DNA of 64,000 bases, taken from Salinicola sp. Lineage in GTDB: Bacteria; Pseudomonadota; Gammaproteobacteria; Pseudomonadales; Halomonadaceae. Under the pieces are notes generated by a model. It had not been told where the DNA came from and searched no databases. It saw nothing but the letters and a program-made list of their open reading frames with translations. Made by a program: the position numbers and the translations under genes. Of this stretch, positions 49,721 through 58,379 are shown piece by piece (within the stretch, counting starts at the first letter, position 1; each line of letters opens with the position of its first letter). The stretch lies in NCBI GenBank assembly GCA_002695065.1, contig NZNW01000133.1, forward strand, positions 1 through 64,000, given 5' to 3'.

Positions 49721-51499
49721 TCATGCCGCGCCCCGGTCGCTGTCGAGCTTGTCGGGATCGATGACGAAGAACCGGGCCGACCCGCCCCCTGGCAGGCGGT
49801 AGTTCTTCTGGTGGCGGTTGCCGTCGGTCTTGGCCAGCACGCCGCTGGTCTCGAGCGTGCGGATGATGCGGGCGCGTCCGTAGCCGTCGGCGGCCTCGGC
49901 CAGCGAGGCGCGGTTGAACAGATAGAGCCGCTTGCCGTTGTCGATCTCGAAGTACCCGGCGCGGTGGCGCACGTTGGGATTGGGCAGCGTGGCGGCGATG
50001 TCGGAGAACCGGCTATCCCCGTGCAGGGCGATAAAGTCGGAGAGGGCGGCCAGGATCTGGCGATCCTCGGCATTGCCGTCGCCAACGCTGGCCAGCCATT
50101 CGAGGAACAGTTGGCGGCAGGCCCGGGCGGCACTGGTGGGCGGCCACGGCAGTAGCCCGTATTCGATGGCCAGTTCGCCGGCCAGACCGATGACGGCGAA
50201 GCGGTCGGCGACCCGGCCCGCCTGGGGGCTCGACGTCTCGAAACGCTGGCGCACTTCCCTGAAGCGGCGGTGAAAGTGATCGGGATCGCTCTCCGTCACC
50301 AGCCGTTCGACGAACGCCGGCCCGATCTGGCCGAAGTGCTGCGACGCCGCCGTGGTCAGTCGGCGGTGAAACGAGGCGCCATCGCTGCCGTGCACGTCAT
50401 CGAAGGCGCGATAGGTGCGAGTGCCGGCGTTGACGTCGACCATGCGCAGCTCCGCGCCGGCGTGGGCGCTATTGCCCGAGATGGCGGCATGCTCGGAGAG
50501 CGAGCGCTCGCCGCTGGAGAGGGCCAGCACGCGCCAGTAGAGCTTGGGGCGTCCCTCGCGTTCGCGGGTCATGGTGCCCTTGCCGGTCCCGTTGGCGATG
50601 GCGTAGGCCATCTCCTGGACGCGCTTGGGATCGGCGCGCTTGATCTCGTCGAGAATCAGCACCGTGTCGTTGCGGGATGAGGCCTCGATCTCGATGCCGC
50701 CCTTGGACATGTCCCAGGACGCGGCGAAGATGCCGGGATTGCCCCACACCGACGCGGCCAGCGACTGCGCCAGCGATTTACCGCTCGAGGAGTCGCCGAC
50801 CAGATGGACGCCGCCGCCGTTGACGCCGACGCGGGAGAGCAGCGGCCCGGCCAGCGCGCAGCCCACGGCCAGAACCAGCACCGGGTTGCCCTGGCAGTAG
50901 TGGGCCACCTCGGCCTGCCACGCCTCGAGCGTGCCCCGCTCGGTGAAGAGATGGGCGGCCTTGCCGCTATCCTGAAAGCGCACGTCGGCATCGCCGATGA
51001 TCCGGTTGGGCAGCACGAACGCGCCGCTGGTGTCGTGCCAGCCCGGTCGGGTGGTGGTGGCCAGGATGCGGTCGAGGCCGTGGTGGCTGGCGATATAGGC
51101 CGGCACGTGGCGGCGCTGGTTGTACTCGATCTCGAGCCCCTGACGCATGAGTGCCTTCAAGACTTCCTCGCCTTTCCCGGCCAGCGCTTCCATCGGCATG
51201 ACGTGTTCCACCGAGCGGCCCCGGTGGCGAAAGCGCAGCAGACGCCCCACGCTACCGTCGTCGCTGTTGACGGTCTCGGCGTCGACATGGAGCGGGGCAC
51301 AGATCCAGACGTCGTAAGGCTGGCCGGCCTCGTCGCCGTTAGAGTGCTTGATGCCGTGGAACCACGTCCCGGCGCGGAACGTCTTGCCGTCGGCGCTGAT
51401 CGGTCCCTCGTAGACCGCGAAGGCGGGCCGCTCGAGACGGTCTAGGTTGGGGGCGGTGGGCTCGCCGACCAGCGAGAGGGTGGGTTGCGATTCACTCAT
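49721..51499 (-). CDS. DUF927-type ATPase/helicase-like protein
   Basis: The 592-residue protein starts at MSESQPTL with GGAGG before it. The DUF927 signature is seen: a beta-rich N-terminal part, then HVPAYIASHHGL, PGWHDTSGAFVLP, Walker A GDSSSGKS (235-242) and Walker B LILDEI. Proteins of this family replace the helicase half of P4-alpha in many satellites and plasmids. It overlaps the TOPRIM gene by 8 bases, so primase and helicase halves are on separate chains here. Confidence 0.85.
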   Translation of the reverse strand: MSESQPTLSLVGEPTAPNLDRLERPAFAVYEGPISADGKTFRAGTWFHGIKHSNGDEAGQPYDVWICAPLHVDAETVNSDDGSVGRLLRFRHRGRSVEHVMPMEALAGKGEEVLKALMRQGLEIEYNQRRHVPAYIASHHGLDRILATTTRPGWHDTSGAFVLPNRIIGDADVRFQDSGKAAHLFTERGTLEAWQAEVAHYCQGNPVLVLAVGCALAGPLLSRVGVNGGGVHLVGDSSSGKSLAQSLAASVWGNPGIFAASWDMSKGGIEIEASSRNDTVLILDEIKRADPKRVQEMAYAIANGTGKGTMTREREGRPKLYWRVLALSSGERSLSEHAAISGNSAHAGAELRMVDVNAGTRTYRAFDDVHGSDGASFHRRLTTAASQHFGQIGPAFVERLVTESDPDHFHRRFREVRQRFETSSPQAGRVADRFAVIGLAGELAIEYGLLPWPPTSAARACRQLFLEWLASVGDGNAEDRQILAALSDFIALHGDSRFSDIAATLPNPNVRHRAGYFEIDNGKRLYLFNRASLAEAADGYGRARIIRTLETSGVLAKTDGNRHQKNYRLPGGGSARFFVIDPDKLDSDRGAA

Positions 51500-52544
51500 G
51501 GTCACCTCCCGTCATGTCAGTGCTGCCAGCCTGTCCCTGGTCGTCTCGGGACGCGTCATCGAGTCGGGCACGATGCCAGCGATACAGGTCATTGAAGTCG
51601 GTCAGATCGTCGGGGCAGCCTTCCGGCCACTTGGGATAGAGCACCATCGCGCCGACGGCGAGCGCGGCGTCGTTGGCCGCCTGTCGTCCGGGATTGCCCG
51701 CCGTCTGACGGTCGTCGTCGCCGGCGATAACGAGATCCAGCGAACCGTTCAGCGCCTGGCGCAGCTTTTCGGCGACGGCGCGCAGATTGCCGGCGTGCAT
51801 GGCGCACACGGCGGCGTCGCCGGTGAGGCGATGCAGCGTCGCCCCGGTGGCCCAGCCCTCGCAGACGTACACGCGGCCACCCGGTACGATCTCGCCGATC
51901 ACGGCGTAAGCGCCCTGGACCTGTCCGCCCTTGAGAAAGCGTTTCCGACCGTTGGGGGTGATCCATTGCAGATTGACCAGCTCGCCACCCGCGTGGAGCG
52001 GCACCAGCAGCCAGCCCCGACGACACTGGCGCAGGTGGTAGGCCGGGATGCCCTTGTTCATCAGGTAGGGATGCGTCGAGGGGGCGGGCCGTGCGGCGCG
52101 CCATGCCGACCGCGCCCGGTCCGCCGCTTCCTGGCGAGCGTGTTCCCGCTCGGCGGCGTCGTCCTCGAGGCGTTGGCGATAGGCCACCATCGCGGCGGCC
52201 TCGGCGGCGTCGTTCACCGGTGGCGTGATGCCCCGGCGAAACACGCCCAGCCCCAGCCGGCGGTCGATCGCCATGGCGGCGTCGACCTGCCGGCAGGCGT
52301 TCAGGTAGCTGTAGAGCGAGACCAGATCGCCGCCGTGGGCGCTGTTGTCGGCAAAGTCGTTCCACTTGCCGCTGGCCAGCGACACGCCGAACGAGCCGCT
52401 GGCGCGGTCGCCGCGGGCGACGTTGCGGGCGACCCACTCGCTGCCCTGGCGGCTGCCCTGGGGCAGCCATTCGCGGGTGAGGGTTTCGGCGTGGGCCAGC
52501 GAGGCGCGGGACACGCGCTGGATCTTGGCGATGACCTCAGACAT
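51492..52544 (-). CDS. TOPRIM-domain DNA primase
   Basis: This 350-residue protein has a primase N-terminal region (HGGDLVSLYSYLNAC) and the TOPRIM catalytic signatures VYVCEGWATGATL (glutamate) and LVIAGDDDRQ (aspartates), with DLTDFNDLYR near the end. It would make RNA primers for replication of the integrated element. ATG 52544 follows GGGAGG. It pairs with the DUF927 ATPase in the same operon. Confidence 0.88.
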   Translation of the reverse strand: MSEVIAKIQRVSRASLAHAETLTREWLPQGSRQGSEWVARNVARGDRASGSFGVSLASGKWNDFADNSAHGGDLVSLYSYLNACRQVDAAMAIDRRLGLGVFRRGITPPVNDAAEAAAMVAYRQRLEDDAAEREHARQEAADRARSAWRAARPAPSTHPYLMNKGIPAYHLRQCRRGWLLVPLHAGGELVNLQWITPNGRKRFLKGGQVQGAYAVIGEIVPGGRVYVCEGWATGATLHRLTGDAAVCAMHAGNLRAVAEKLRQALNGSLDLVIAGDDDRQTAGNPGRQAANDAALAVGAMVLYPKWPEGCPDDLTDFNDLYRWHRARLDDASRDDQGQAGSTDMTGGDHE

Positions 52545-52863
52545 GGCCACCTCCCGCCCCGTGCGCCCGATGAACGGCCTGCCGCTGGGCGACGCGCTGT
52601 TCGGCGTCGAGACGCCGGGCGGCCACCAGCAGGTCGCTGGCGTCGCCGGTCAGATAGCGCGACACCGTGGCCAGATTCGACAGATCCACCGAGGTGAGGT
52701 CGCGATCCTGACCGTTCATGGTCGAGAGCGTGAACATCAGATCCTTGACCGCATCGAGGCGCATCTCGGCGTGATCGAGCAGCGTTTCGCGGTCGGCGCG
52801 CGGATCGATCAGCAGGCACTCGGATTCGGTCAGGCAGTTGGCATCCTCGAGGCGCTTACCCAT
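52537..52863 (-). CDS. Small satellite operon protein
   Basis: The 108-residue protein (MGKRLEDANCLTESECLLID) has helical segments (RETLLDHAEMRLDAVKDLM, DLLVAARRLDAEQRV) and no recognised domain. It overlaps both neighbours by 8 bases, so it is translated within the replication operon. Function is unknown. Confidence 0.6.
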   Translation of the reverse strand: MGKRLEDANCLTESECLLIDPRADRETLLDHAEMRLDAVKDLMFTLSTMNGQDRDLTSVDLSNLATVSRYLTGDASDLLVAARRLDAEQRVAQRQAVHRAHGAGGGHV

Positions 52864-53095
52864 GGGTCACCCCCTCGGCCACCAGGGTGTCGAGGTCGGC
52901 CAGGAACTGTTGGCGCTCTTCCTGGGTAATCGCGCCCAGCTCGGCGGCCATGCGGGTCATGCCCAGCAGATGGGCGAGCTGTTCGGGGCGACGGTTGACG
53001 CGAAAGGCGATCAACTTCGCGCCGATGACGGCGGTGGCGATTTGATGCGGGGGAATAACGGATCGTGCGGACGCACGGGGGGCGTGATCTGCCAT
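52856..53095 (-). CDS. Small satellite operon protein following the P4-like leader
   Basis: The 79-residue protein starts at ATG 53095, which has a strong AAGGAG about 8 bases upstream. It is helical (PEQLAHLLGMTRMAAELGA, ERQQFLADLDTLVAEGV). The same frame stays open upstream to 53419 and encodes a peptide resembling Ash/Icd-like proteins of P4-type elements (AGAFFVPAMRRYGGLRGE). A long fusion product is therefore an alternative reading. Confidence 0.6.
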   Translation of the reverse strand: MADHAPRASARSVIPPHQIATAVIGAKLIAFRVNRRPEQLAHLLGMTRMAAELGAITQEERQQFLADLDTLVAEGVTHG

Positions 53096-53419
53096 GGGTG
53101 AGGCTCCTTGAGTAATCTCGGAACCGCCCCGGCTGTCGCCAAACAGCTTGGGGGCGGACTGCGCGGGGTTGGCGAACCGGCACTCAAGGAAACCGGCAGA
53201 CCCGAAGGTCTCCCCACGCAGCCCGCCATAACGACGCATTGCGGGCACAAAAAAAGCGCCTGCAATGGTGTGGGCGCTACTGCGCCTTGAGTGGTTCGGG
53301 TCGCCAAACCCGGTCACGGATTTTGCCGCGACGCGAGCATCGTAGCCGGACCCGTTGGGAAGGCGCAAGTCCTCCCCGGCCAAAGGATGACGAATGGCCA
53401 GCGTCAGCCCCCGGACCAT
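53096..53419 (-). promoter_or_regulatory. P4-like immunity leader: attenuator with Ash/Icd-like frame
   Basis: This 324-bp leader before the replication operon keeps an open frame with AGAFFVPAMRRYGGLRGE. It also contains two hairpins that share one arm: an upstream stem GGCGC/GCGCC (53286-53273) and a terminator stem GCGCC/GGCGC (53277-53256) followed by seven T. The two structures cannot form together. Phage P4 immunity works by premature termination in just such a leader. Confidence 0.65.
53249..53277 (-). terminator. Terminator half of the leader attenuator
   Basis: Minus-strand GCGCC, 12-base loop, GGCGC, then TTTTTTT. Its arm GCGCC (53273-53277) can instead pair with GGCGC at 53282-53286. 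Confidence 0.7.
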
Positions 53420-53490
53420 CGGCGTGTGCCGACGCGTGACACCGCGCCGGAATTTGCTAGGATCGTCGTTGCAAAGAGTGTCTTCGAGAG

Positions 53491-53520
53491 CCCCGGCAGC
53501 CCCACGCTGACCGGGGTTTT
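53491..53520 (+). terminator. Hairpin CCCCGG/CCGGGG with T-run (plus strand)
   Basis: 6-bp GC arms surround a 14-base loop, followed by TTTT on the plus strand. It lies upstream of the satellite leader and may insulate it, or form a further structure in the leader RNA of the opposite strand. Confidence 0.5.
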
Positions 53521-53618
53521 CGCGTTTATTAGGCACAAAGCCTCCCTATTCCCCTCGGCGTAAACGCCGAGCGGCTGGATGATTCGCTGTCGTTGAGTGG
53601 TGCGAGCGTGTGGCGGGT

Positions 53619-53882
53619 CTAGCAGTCCGTCTGCTCGTAATCGAGGCCGCAATTGAGGTCGCGCATCAACACCGTGTTGGGATCGCGGGGGAGCGTGGAG
53701 TGCTTGCCGACGCCGCCATTGCGGTGCATCAGAACGGTAATACGCTCGCCACTGGCGCTGTGGCGTATCACTTCCCGCCCGGCGCTATTGATCGCAACGT
53801 TCAGGGCTTCATCCAGCGCCGGCACGTCCTGATCGGTGAAATCGAGCGTCTGTCCGCCGACCGTCAGCGTGAAGCGTTTCAT
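53619..53882 (-). CDS. Small satellite protein coupled to the AlpA-type gene
   Basis: The 87-residue protein starts in an ATGA overlap with the AlpA-type gene. Its beta-rich start KRFTLTVGGQTLDFTDQDVP and ITVLMHRNG are not linked to a known family. A regulatory or anti-host role is possible by position only. Confidence 0.6.
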   Translation of the reverse strand: MKRFTLTVGGQTLDFTDQDVPALDEALNVAINSAGREVIRHSASGERITVLMHRNGGVGKHSTLPRDPNTVLMRDLNCGLDYEQTDC

Positions 53883-54178
53883 GCGCGAGCCTCCTCAACC
53901 TGGGTGCCGAAGTGTTGGATCTGGCGACCGGCCAGCGTGCGGTTACGCTCGGCGAGTCGATTGGCGATCCAGCTATCCACCTCCTCCTCGAGCCAGGCGA
54001 CGCTCTTGTCGCCGATGGGCAGCGGGGCCGGAAAGGTGCCGTTGCTGACGCCGGCATAGATCGCGGATCGGCTCTTGCCGGTCTTAAGCTCCACGTCGCG
54101 GCGGCGAAGGAGACGGTTGCCGAGCTGCAGGCGCTCGACTGTCTGGTATGGGGTGGCTGTCGATGTGACGTTGGTCAT
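53879..54178 (-). CDS. AlpA-family excisionase/transcription factor
   Basis: The protein has 99 residues from MTNVTSTATP. The HTH part RRRDVELKTGKSRSAIYAGVSNGTFPAPLPIGDKSVAWLEEEVDSWI is the AlpA/phage-transcription-factor pattern. In P4 (Vis) and CP4-57 (AlpA) such proteins promote excision and control the integrase. It lies upstream of the operon and below two hairpin repeat units. It is the likely directionality factor for the integrase at 56774. Confidence 0.88.
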   Translation of the reverse strand: MTNVTSTATPYQTVERLQLGNRLLRRRDVELKTGKSRSAIYAGVSNGTFPAPLPIGDKSVAWLEEEVDSWIANRLAERNRTLAGRQIQHFGTQVEEARA

Positions 54179-54226
54179 GGGAATCCTCGTTGGCTGTCTT
54201 GGCTTGCCCGGACCGATTCGGCGGCG

Positions 54227-54431
54227 GGACATGCTTAGCTTGCCCAAGCATCAAACGACCAGCGAGGAACGCTAACTGTAAGTCGATGGCTTACAGATCG
54301 CGGACCGCCAAAAACCTACGCTGGCCGCTTGACCCAGGCAGCGCCGGGGCGTTGCGCTTGGGACATGCTCAGCTTGCCTAGGTAAAAAGTGACCTGCGAG
54401 GAACGCCCGTTGTAGATTCGCGATCTACAAC
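54227..54431. repeat. Duplicated element: GGGACATGCT...CGAGGAACGC plus hairpin, two copies
   Basis: Copies at about 54227-54296 and 54360-54431 share GGGACATGCTNAGCTTGCC and GCGAGGAACGC. Each ends in a perfect hairpin, but the stems differ: CTGTAAG/CTTACAG at 54276-54296 and GTTGTAGAT/ATCTACAAC at 54409-54431. The pairing is thus kept while the bases change. They lie just upstream of the AlpA-type gene. Confidence 0.75.
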
Positions 54432-54594
54432 GAGAGTGGCGAAAATTCGTGATCGACGCGTGTTGACGAACGAAAAAGCCGCAGCCCTCGAGGAAGGCTA
54501 CGGCTGTCATGATGGCCAGTGGTTGCGATGTTCTCGTTCCTGTGCGAGTCAGGAAAGTCTGCCAAAACCAGGAGCCAGGTATGCTTGAATCCAA

Positions 54595-54825
54595 TGGGAT
54601 ACGGTAGCGTACCTATCGCTCGACGATTTGTGGCTTTGTCTCACCCTGGATGAGCAGCGCGGCACCGAACCACACCCCGAATACACTCACTACGCCTTCA
54701 CGGTTACGGGTGATGACTTCGCTCCCCCTGTAGAGCACCTTCAAGCCCATGGCGTCGAAGAATGGCGGCAGATCCGAAGCGAGAGGGGCTCGTTCTATTT
54801 TCGGGTATGCGGAAAGAATGGTTGA
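54595..54825 (+). pseudogene. FosA-like (VOC superfamily) gene fragment
   Basis: WDTVAYLSLDDLWLCLTLDE, EYTHYAFTVTGDDFAP and RSERGSFYF match the central part of FosA/glyoxalase-fold fosfomycin-resistance enzymes. The first third is missing or out of frame before 54595. After SFYF the sequence diverges (RVCGKNG, stop), so the final metal-ligand region is lost. It is a dead remnant, not a functional resistance gene. Confidence 0.75.
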
Positions 54826-54877
54826 TGCGGTCCTTTCCAAAGTCCTTGATTGTTGAAATGTCTGAGAGATAAACAAC

Positions 54878-55786
54878 ATGCGTGGATCCGAGTTTGCAGA
54901 GCTGCAAGGCTTCATGGCGATAGTGGAGCATGGCAGCTTCGTCAGGGCCGCAGAGTCTCTACAGGTGACGGCTTCAGCCCTGAGCCAGAGCATGAAGAGT
55001 TTGGAACACCGCATGCATGTCCAACTGCTGCATCGGACGACTCGACGTGTCCATTTGACGGAAGCTGGGGAGCACTTAGCTGCTCGCTTGCAACCAGCAC
55101 TGCAGGAAGTCTCGGCCGCAGTGGCTGATACATCACAGTTCGCTACTCGGCCCCATGGGCGAATTCACGTGCACGCTATGCGGCTTGGCTCACGGCTCTA
55201 TCTTGAGCCGTATTTGCCTGCCTTTCTTAAGGCCTTCCCCGACATTCGCGTGGACGTCACACTCGATGATGCTTCTCTGGATATCGTCCAGAATGGTTAC
55301 GACTTCTCTATTCGTCTTGGGGAAATGCTCGATCAGGACTTCATTGGCCTGCCATTGGGCCCTCGTATTCGACAGGTCGCTGCGGCTTCGCCTTCCTATC
55401 TTGAAGAGTTCGGTTCTCCGAAAACTCCTGCCGACCTCCGGCGACATCGGTGCATAACGTGGCGGTGGCCAGGCCAGCTAGGCAGTTATCAGTGGGAGTT
55501 CTTCAAGGACGACCATTGGCTGAAGGTCTCGCTGAATGGCGTCCTATCGTTCAATGATCAGCATGCCGCACTAAACGCCGCTGCAAGGGGCGCGGGCATC
55601 GCTTTCTGGGCGGAGGACCAGATTCAGCCTTATGTGGAGCGTAACGAACTAGTGCCGCTGCTGACTGACTGGAGCGCGCCATTCGAAGGGTTCTATCTCT
55701 GCTTTCCTAAACAGCACCAGCATTCGGCTGTGATGCGAGCATTTATCGATTTTCTGAAGGAAACAGTTTCAGCTGCCTCTCATTAA
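54878..55786 (+). CDS. LysR-family regulator (satellite cargo)
   Basis: The 302-residue protein has the LysR HTH (FVRAAESLQVTASALSQSMKSLEHRMHVQLLHRTTRRVHLT) and an effector domain with YDFSIRLGEMLDQDFIGLPLG. It resembles the DhcR/AaeR branch acting on single genes. It precedes an SDR gene in the same direction by 115 bp and probably controls it. Both lie between the AlpA-type gene and the integrase, opposite to the replication operon, as cargo of the element. Confidence 0.87.
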   Translation: MRGSEFAELQGFMAIVEHGSFVRAAESLQVTASALSQSMKSLEHRMHVQLLHRTTRRVHLTEAGEHLAARLQPALQEVSAAVADTSQFATRPHGRIHVHAMRLGSRLYLEPYLPAFLKAFPDIRVDVTLDDASLDIVQNGYDFSIRLGEMLDQDFIGLPLGPRIRQVAAASPSYLEEFGSPKTPADLRRHRCITWRWPGQLGSYQWEFFKDDHWLKVSLNGVLSFNDQHAALNAAARGAGIAFWAEDQIQPYVERNELVPLLTDWSAPFEGFYLCFPKQHQHSAVMRAFIDFLKETVSAASH

Positions 55787-55901
55787 TTAATCTTGCTAAA
55801 TAAACCTTTAAGAAAAGTGCCGATTATTTAGCTTTGGATAGCTCCTAATATTCCCTCTGCCGTCACAGACGACGGCTAATGACCATTGTCTGGAGGGAAA
55901 A

Positions 55902-56654
55902 ATGACTGACTTGAATCTCGAATTTCAGGGCCGTGTAGCGATTGTGACAGGGGCTGCGGGCGGTGTCGGCAGTGCCTTGGTCAAATTACTCGTGGATCGC
56001 GGCGCCAGTGTGGTGGCCGAAGACGTAAAGGCCGAGGTTGAGGATCTAGAGCAATATTCTGAGCGTATCGTGGCGCTCATCGGTGATCTTTCAGAAGAGC
56101 AGACTGCGACTCGAGCGGTTGAACTGGCCCTGGAACGCTTCGGTAGGCTGGACATCCTCGTCAATAACGCTGGGCGCATCATCAATAAGCCTGTGGCAGA
56201 GATGACGCTCGAAGATTGGGATTCCGTGCTCGACGTCAATTTGAGGGGGACCTTTCTACATTCACGCGAGGCGATGAAGGTCATGATCGATGCCAAACGT
56301 GGCAGCATTGTGAATGTGGGTTCCTACGCCTGTCACGTCGCGTTCCCCACGATAGGTGCCTATGCCGCGTCAAAAGGGGCTATCGCTCAATTCACACGCG
56401 TCCTTGCGTTAGAGGGGGCCGAACATGGTATTCGGGCCAATGTGGTAGCGCCCGGCGATGTGGTCACCGGCATTTTGGACGATATCATGCCGAATGGCCG
56501 TGATTTCCTCGCCGAGCATGGTGCGAGTTCACCGGCTGGGCGAGCCGCCCAGCCTGAAGAAATCGCCGAGGTGATCGCGTTTGCTGCATGCGATCGGGCG
56601 AGTTACATGACGGGCTCCGTTGTAATGGCGGATGGTGGTTATACCTCCGTCTAA
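55902..56654 (+). CDS. SDR-family oxidoreductase (satellite cargo)
   Basis: The 250-residue protein has VTGAAGGVGSALVKLL, NNAGRII, NVGSYACHVAFPTIGAYAASKGAIAQF and GSVVMADGGYTSV. It is a classical SDR, likely NAD(H)-dependent. The ATG follows GGAGGG. It is about equally distant from the SDRs at 16-22 kb. With the LysR gene it forms a small regulated module carried by the element. Confidence 0.85.
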   Translation: MTDLNLEFQGRVAIVTGAAGGVGSALVKLLVDRGASVVAEDVKAEVEDLEQYSERIVALIGDLSEEQTATRAVELALERFGRLDILVNNAGRIINKPVAEMTLEDWDSVLDVNLRGTFLHSREAMKVMIDAKRGSIVNVGSYACHVAFPTIGAYAASKGAIAQFTRVLALEGAEHGIRANVVAPGDVVTGILDDIMPNGRDFLAEHGASSPAGRAAQPEEIAEVIAFAACDRASYMTGSVVMADGGYTSV

Positions 56655-56773
56655 TTTGTGACTATCAAGCAAGCTTGAGCGCCGCCAGGAACAATGGCGG
56701 CGCTCCTTATCGATGTAACGCAGCAGGCTCGAAGCATGCAGGCAAAAGACTTTTCCGTAATGCAGATCCTGGC

Positions 56774-57967
56774 CTAGCCGGATGGCGGTGTTGGATAGAG
56801 CTTGTTGGCCCAAAACTGCATCATCGCCGGCCGCTGTTCCGGTGCCATGTGCTCGGCATGGGTATAGATCCCCTCGACACCTGGCAGCTTGTGCGAGAGC
56901 TGCATCTCGATCCACTCGCGGGGGTAGCCGTACTCCTTGAGCCCGGTGGCGACCATGTGGCGCAAGCCATGCGGCACCAAGCGGCCCTCGTACCCCATGC
57001 GCTTGAACGCCATGTTGAACGTTGCGTTCGAGAGCGGTTGGCGAGGGTTGTTCCTGCCCGGAAAAAGCCACCCGAAAGGGTGGGTCATCCTATGGAGTTC
57101 GCGAAGCTCGAGAATGGCCTGAGAGGGCAGTGGGACCTTGTGCTCGCGGCCCATTTTCATTCGCTCGGCGGGAATCACCCAAACGCCAGCCTGAAGATCA
57201 AACTCATCCCATCTGGACAGACGAAGCTCACCGGGACGAACGGCGGTCAAGGTGAGCAATTTCAGGCCGATGCGAACGATGGGGCTGTTGGTGTACCCCT
57301 CGATAGCCTCGGCGAGAGCCGGGAATTCGTCTTGAGGAAGGAATGGGTAATGCTTTTTCTTCTGAGGCAGAAGCGCTGCGCCAAGATCCGTCAACGGATT
57401 GTAGGTGGCGCGCCCGGTAATGATGGCAAAACGGTAGATGTCCCGGCAGAAGGCATGAACGCGCCGGCGTTGCTCCCCCTTGCCCGCTGACTCGAGCCGA
57501 CGCAGCAGCTCTAGCCATTCGAGCGGCTTGATTCCCTCCAGGGGGCGGGAACCCACATAGGGGAAAACGTGACGCTCCAGTGCTCCCCAGCTTTGCTTGT
57601 CTCTGCCTGAGCCGGCTTTCCAGCGATGGCTCATGGTGTCGTGCCACTCCTTGGCCATGGCTCGAACGGTGTGAGTATTAGCCAGCTCCTTCTCCAGCTT
57701 TTCCTCCTTGCGCTGTTCGACCGGATCGATGCCTTTAGCGATGAGGCGTCGCGCGTCCGTTCGCCTTTCTCTGGCTTCGGCGAGCGTGATCTCGGGGTAT
57801 GGGCCAAGGCTCATCATGTTGCGCTTTCCGTTGGGTCGGGTGTAACGCAAACGCCAGCCCCGGTGGCCATTGGGCGAAATCCTGAGTTCCAATCCCAAGC
57901 CGTCTGATAGGGCGATGGTTTTGGGGCCTGGTTTGGTTGTTTCGATCTTGCGGGAGGTTAGCGGCAT
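56774..57967 (-). CDS. P4-family integrase
   Basis: The 397-residue tyrosine recombinase has the DUF4102 arm-binding domain first (MPLTSRKIETTKPGPKTIALSDGLGLELRI), then core-binding and catalytic domains with LTAVRPGELRLSRWDEF (Arg), PHGLRHMVATGLKEYG (HxLR) and LPGVEGIYTHAEHM (His/Tyr). It lies 165 bp from the tRNA-Arg gene, so that tRNA is the expected attachment site. It belongs to the satellite whose genes run to 48.2 kb. Confidence 0.95.
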   Translation of the reverse strand: MPLTSRKIETTKPGPKTIALSDGLGLELRISPNGHRGWRLRYTRPNGKRNMMSLGPYPEITLAEARERRTDARRLIAKGIDPVEQRKEEKLEKELANTHTVRAMAKEWHDTMSHRWKAGSGRDKQSWGALERHVFPYVGSRPLEGIKPLEWLELLRRLESAGKGEQRRRVHAFCRDIYRFAIITGRATYNPLTDLGAALLPQKKKHYPFLPQDEFPALAEAIEGYTNSPIVRIGLKLLTLTAVRPGELRLSRWDEFDLQAGVWVIPAERMKMGREHKVPLPSQAILELRELHRMTHPFGWLFPGRNNPRQPLSNATFNMAFKRMGYEGRLVPHGLRHMVATGLKEYGYPREWIEMQLSHKLPGVEGIYTHAEHMAPEQRPAMMQFWANKLYPTPPSG

Positions 57968-58132
57968 AGTGGCATACGAGTGACAATCGAACAGAGGGTT
58001 ACTCCGATGAGTATGCCATCTGTATACCGGATTTGGGAGGAAGAACTGGGAACGCTGAGGACTGAATTGTAGTGTAACGCTATGAATTTTCTTTGTTTTT
58101 TGGAACTTCTTGGAACGTTAAGGAATGTAATT

Positions 58133-58209
58133 TGGTGCCCCCATCAGGATTCGAACCTGAGACCTTCCCCTTAGGAGGGGGACGCTCTATCCAGCTGAGC
58201 TATGGGGGC
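58133..58209 (-). tRNA. tRNA-Arg (CCU anticodon)
   Basis: The minus strand forms a full cloverleaf: acceptor GCCCCCA/TGGGGGC, D arm GCTCAGCTGGATAGAGC, anticodon loop around CCT in the stem CCCCT/AGGGG, T arm with TTCGAATCC, and 3' CCA. It reads AGG codons. The P4-family integrase gene lies immediately beyond its 3' end. The intact gene next to the integrase is the likely attB/attL. Confidence 0.95.
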
Positions 58210-58379
58210 GGAGGGCGTGACAGCGCAACCGCTGTGTGTCGAGCGACGCATGCGTCTCGAGCGGCGCATAGTATAAGCGCCGGATTCGCCAAGATAAACC
58301 CGCGGTAGCCATTGCGCCGGGACGCTCCGCGTTGGCATTGGTACAATGCCGCCTTCCCGATTCGAGCCATCGCTATCTC

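Noticed and set aside
49663-50133. Upstream extension of the coiled-coil satellite gene into the DUF927 gene
   Set aside because: The extension overlaps the DUF927 coding sequence in another frame and is Pro/Ser/Arg-rich; ATG 49662 has a good ribosome site.
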